A stretch of 17,722 bases of DNA, from positions 1-17,722 of the forward strand of contig JAFECY010000277.1 of NCBI GenBank assembly GCA_018241865.1, written 5' to 3'. The stretch comes from Pseudomonadota bacterium. Lineage in GTDB: Bacteria; Pseudomonadota; Gammaproteobacteria; Burkholderiales; Burkholderiaceae_D. The notes beneath the pieces are model-generated. The model was not told where the DNA came from. It made no database searches and worked only from the letters and a program-made list of their open reading frames with translations. Below, piece by piece: positions 15,202 to 17,722 of the stretch (its first letter is position 1; each line of letters begins with the position of its first letter). A program made the position numbers and the translations under genes.

Positions 15202-16344
15202 TCAGGCTGATTTTTCCTTGAATGGGTTGCGTTCGTGCAATTCATCGATATAAGCAGCCATGCCGCCGGCTTCCCGCTGCAAATAGCGCTCGATGGCATC
15301 GGCGAATTCGGCATGCGCCAGCCAGTGCGCCGACCAAGTTTGCTGCGGCAGGAAGCCGCGCGCCATCTTGTGCTCGCCCTGCGCGCCGCCCTCGAACGAG
15401 CCGATCCCATTGCGGATGCAGAATTCCAGCGGCTGGTAATACGCGGTTTCAAAATGCAGGCAGGGCACTTGTTCCAGCGCGCCCCAGTAGCGGCCGTACA
15501 GTGTGTGGCGATCGTGGATCAGCAGCGAAGCGGCGATCGGCTTTTCATCACGCTCGGCGATCACCAGCAGGATGTGTTGCGGCATGGTCGCGCCGATGCG
15601 CTGGAAGAAATCCAGATTCAGGTAAGGCGTCGAACAATGCGCGGCATAGGTGCTGGCGTAGCACTGATTGAAGAAGCGCCAGTCGTCCGCGCTGGCCTGC
15701 GCGCCCGGCACATGGCGGAACGTCACGCCGGCTGCGCGCACCTTGCGCCGTTCGGCGCGGATGTTCTTGCTCTTCTTGCGTTCCAGCGTCGCCAGAAAAT
15801 CCTCGAAATCGCCATAGCCGGCATTCTCCCAATGAAACTGCACCCCGGTGCGCAGCATGAAGCCGGCCTTCTGCAAGGCAGCGGCCTGCTCTTGCGGGGG
15901 AAACAGGATGTGGGTGGAAGACAGGCCGTTCGCTTCCTGCAACTGGCGCAGCGCATCGATCAAGGCGGTGCGCGCCGTCGCATCGCGCGCCAGCAAGCGG
16001 CTGCCGGTGACTGGCGTGAAGGGAATCGCCGCCAGCAGCTTGGGGTAATAGTCGAGGCCGTGGCGCTGGTAGGCGTCGGCCCAGGCCCAGTCGAACACGT
16101 ATTCGCCGTAGGAATGGCTTTTGACATACAGCGGCAGCGCGGCGGCGAGTAGTGCGCCGTCCCACAGCGTCAGGTATTGCGGCTGCCAGCCGCTCGCCGC
16201 CGAGGCCGCGCCGCTTTCATGCAGCGCATGCAGGAAAGCGAAAGAGAGAAAAGGATTGGCGTCGGCTTGCAGACCGGCCAGCGCATCCCATGCGGGCTGG
16301 CCGACTTCCGACAGGGAAGAAATGATCCGCGTGCGATAATTCAC
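15202..16344 (-). CDS. FemAB-like / GNAT-fold protein (DUF482, PF04339 type)
   Basis: This 380-residue protein is of the family often named peptidogalycan biosynthesis protein or GNAT acyltransferase. Recognisable blocks are NPFLSFAFLHALHESG (30-45), PLYVKSHSYGEYVFDWAWAD (71-90), YYPKLLAAIPFTPVTGSRLL (99-118), an RRKVRAAGVTFRHV region mid-protein, and near the C-terminus FEGGAQGEHKMARGF. Its layout resembles FemAB double-GNAT folds, but no substrate has been firmly shown for this family, and an aminoacyl or acyl transfer role is inference. The start is GTG at 16342-16344; the next in-frame Met is far downstream. Only 35 bp separate it from the divergent nadE start. It ends 87 bp upstream of the kinase gene on the same strand, without a clear terminator. 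Confidence 0.88.
   Translation of the reverse strand: MNYRTRIISSLSEVGQPAWDALAGLQADANPFLSFAFLHALHESGAASAASGWQPQYLTLWDGALLAAALPLYVKSHSYGEYVFDWAWADAYQRHGLDYYPKLLAAIPFTPVTGSRLLARDATARTALIDALRQLQEANGLSSTHILFPPQEQAAALQKAGFMLRTGVQFHWENAGYGDFEDFLATLERKKSKNIRAERRKVRAAGVTFRHVPGAQASADDWRFFNQCYASTYAAHCSTPYLNLDFFQRIGATMPQHILLVIAERDEKPIAASLLIHDRHTLYGRYWGALEQVPCLHFETAYYQPLEFCIRNGIGSFEGGAQGEHKMARGFLPQQTWSAHWLAHAEFADAIERYLQREAGGMAAYIDELHERNPFKEKSA
16332..16340 (+). promoter_or_regulatory. Candidate extended -10 promoter of nadE
   Basis: TGcGATAAT matches an extended -10 and predicts a start near 16347, about 33 nt before the nadE ATG. It overlaps the first codons of the divergent FemAB-like gene. No good -35 is seen. 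Confidence 0.5.
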
Positions 16345-16379
16345 TCTACATTCCGTCTTTCAAGAACTCGCATTTCGTC

Positions 16380-17722
16380 ATGTCAGTCAACGTCGCCATT
16401 GCCCAGATCAACAGCACCGTCGGCGATTTCGCCGGCAACCAGTCCCGCATCGTCGCAGCCGTCCGTCGCGCCGCCGCGCAAGGCGCCGACATCGTCCTGA
16501 CGCCGGAATTGTCGCTGGTCGGTTACCCGCCGGAAGACTTGCTGCTGCGCCAGTCATTTTACGCAAAATCGGATGCGGCGCTGACCGCGCTGGCGGCCGA
16601 ACTGGCCGGCTTCAAGGATGTACATGTCGTAGTCGGTCATCCGTTGCAAAAAGACGGTGCGCGCTTCAACGCCGCTTCCGTCCTGCTCAACGGTCAAGTG
16701 CTGGCGAGCTATTGCAAGCATGCCTTGCCCAACGATACCGTGTTCGACGAAAAACGTTATTTTTCCGCCGGCGAGCAAGCCGTGGTGTTCAGCGTCAAGG
16801 GTGTGCAGTTCGGCATCAACATCTGCGAAGACACCTGGTGGCCGGCCGCGCCGGCGCAGGCGCGCGCCGCCGGTGCGCAAGTGCTGCTGGTACCGAACGC
16901 CTCGCCCTTCCATATGCGCAAGCAGCATCTGCGCCATGAAGTCATGCGCGCCAATGTCGCCGCGCAAGGCATGAGCTTGGTCTATGCCAATCTGGTCGGC
17001 GGGCAGGATGAACTGATCTTCGACGGCAATTCCTTCGCGATGAATGCGCAGGGCGACGTGTGCGCGCAACTGAAATGCCTCGAAGAAGATGTGCAACTGA
17101 TCGCATTCGACGGCGCGGTGCCGAAGCAGCAAACGCTGCCGCAAGAGCCGTCGCTCGAAGCGCAGGTTTATCAGGCGCTGGTGCTGGGCGTGCGCGATTA
17201 TCTCGGCAAGAACGGGTTTCCCGGTGCGATCATTGGTTTATCTGGCGGCGTCGATTCGGCGCTGACGCTGGCGATCGCGGTCGATGCGCTGGGCGCGGAC
17301 AAGGTGCGCGCGGTGATGATGCCCTCGCCCTATACCGCCGACATTTCCTGGATCGATTCGCGCGAGATGGTCAAGCGCATCGGCGTGCGCTACGACGAAA
17401 TTCCCATCGTCGATTGCTTCCATGCCTTCCGCAACACGCTGGCAGAAGAATTCAAGGGCTTGGCGGAAGACACCACCGAAGAAAACATCCAGGCCCGCAT
17501 CCGCGGCACCATCCTGATGGCGCTGTCCAACAAACACGGTTCCATCGTGCTCACCACCGGCAACAAGAGCGAGATGGCGGTCGGTTACTGCACCCTGTAC
17601 GGCGACATGGCCGGCGGCTTCGCCGTCATCAAGGACATCGCCAAGACCCTAGTCTATCGCCTGTGCGATTACCGCAATTCGCTGTCCGAGGTGATCCCGC
17701 AGCGCATCCTGACCCGCGCGCC
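16380..17722 (+). CDS. nadE: Glutamine-dependent NAD+ synthetase (partial, C-terminus off the right edge)
   Basis: NadE converts nicotinic acid adenine dinucleotide to NAD+ using ATP and glutamine. About 447 residues are visible, with no stop before the edge. The N-terminal nitrilase-type glutaminase domain has the triad Glu43 (TPELSLVGYPPEDLL), Lys113 (SYCKHALPN) and Cys149 (INICEDTWW). The C-terminal synthetase domain starts near residue 265 and carries the PP-loop ATP motif SGGVDS at 288-293, followed by MPSPYTADIS and TTGNKSEMAVGYCTLYGDMAGG. This is the long, glutamine-using type rather than the short ammonia-only form. The ATG at 16380 gives the typical MSVNVAIAQINSTVGDF start, with no strong SD. 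The last part of the synthetase domain lies outside the window. Confidence 0.97.
   Translation, partial: MSVNVAIAQINSTVGDFAGNQSRIVAAVRRAAAQGADIVLTPELSLVGYPPEDLLLRQSFYAKSDAALTALAAELAGFKDVHVVVGHPLQKDGARFNAASVLLNGQVLASYCKHALPNDTVFDEKRYFSAGEQAVVFSVKGVQFGINICEDTWWPAAPAQARAAGAQVLLVPNASPFHMRKQHLRHEVMRANVAAQGMSLVYANLVGGQDELIFDGNSFAMNAQGDVCAQLKCLEEDVQLIAFDGAVPKQQTLPQEPSLEAQVYQALVLGVRDYLGKNGFPGAIIGLSGGVDSALTLAIAVDALGADKVRAVMMPSPYTADISWIDSREMVKRIGVRYDEIPIVDCFHAFRNTLAEEFKGLAEDTTEENIQARIRGTILMALSNKHGSIVLTTGNKSEMAVGYCTLYGDMAGGFAVIKDIAKTLVYRLCDYRNSLSEVIPQRILTRA

Noticed and set aside
15235..16152. A 305-codon open frame opposite the FemAB-like gene
   Set aside because: The minus-strand protein has clear conserved blocks. 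The plus frame is antisense shadow without SD or domain.
1..17722. Mobile elements, CRISPR arrays, toxin-antitoxin pairs or a defence system
   Set aside because: No transposase, integrase, direct-repeat array, tRNA-linked att site or characteristic small gene pair was found. Base composition is even apart from intergenic stretches.

Overview
The window looks like a stretch of core chromosome from a betaproteobacterium of the Burkholderiales, most likely Oxalobacteraceae or a close relative. This rests on the GC-rich coding sequence, the character of the encoded proteins, and the gene order argH / algZ-algR / hemC-hemD-hemX-hemY / ppa. Family placement is an inference from these features, because no search could be run. 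I see no rRNA, tRNA, CRISPR array, insertion sequence, phage gene or integration scar, and I find no clear new biological system. The most unusual material is regulatory and intergenic.

Layout. 1-3380 (minus): a high-affinity branched-chain amino acid type ABC importer in the order livJ-like binding protein, livH, livM, livG, with livG cut by the window edge. It has a candidate promoter and an 11-bp inverted repeat in front, and stem-loops between the binding protein and livH. 3531-4925 (minus): argH, the last step of arginine synthesis. 5064-6889 (plus): a LytS/AlgZ-type histidine kinase and an AlgR/LytTR response regulator, overlapping by 4 nt. 6897-7307 (minus): a small unrecognised gene pointing toward algR. 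7308-7622: a divergent intergenic region rich in dyads, with a nine-G run. 7623-11638 (plus): hemC-hemD-hemX-hemY, a tightly overlapping haem operon; hemC appears to start with TTG. 11752-12300 (plus): ppa, with its own promoter and a textbook terminator. 12457-14058 (plus): an HDOD-GAF signalling protein. 14065-15114 (minus): a membrane-anchored Ser/Thr protein kinase that converges on it. 15202-16344 (minus): a FemAB-like/GNAT protein. 16380 to the right edge (plus): nadE, glutamine-dependent NAD+ synthetase, cut by the window edge.

How the genes work together. Most are housekeeping: amino acid uptake, arginine synthesis, tetrapyrrole synthesis, pyrophosphate removal and NAD synthesis. Pyrophosphatase helps pull forward reactions that release PPi, such as the adenylation step of NadE and argininosuccinate synthesis before ArgH. 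The argH-algZ-algR-hemC-hemD order is also known from Pseudomonas aeruginosa, so this block is probably old. Here a small gene lies between algR and hemC on the opposite strand. The HDOD-GAF protein and the kinase form a convergent signalling pair separated by 6 bp, and a probable terminator for the former is encoded inside the latter.
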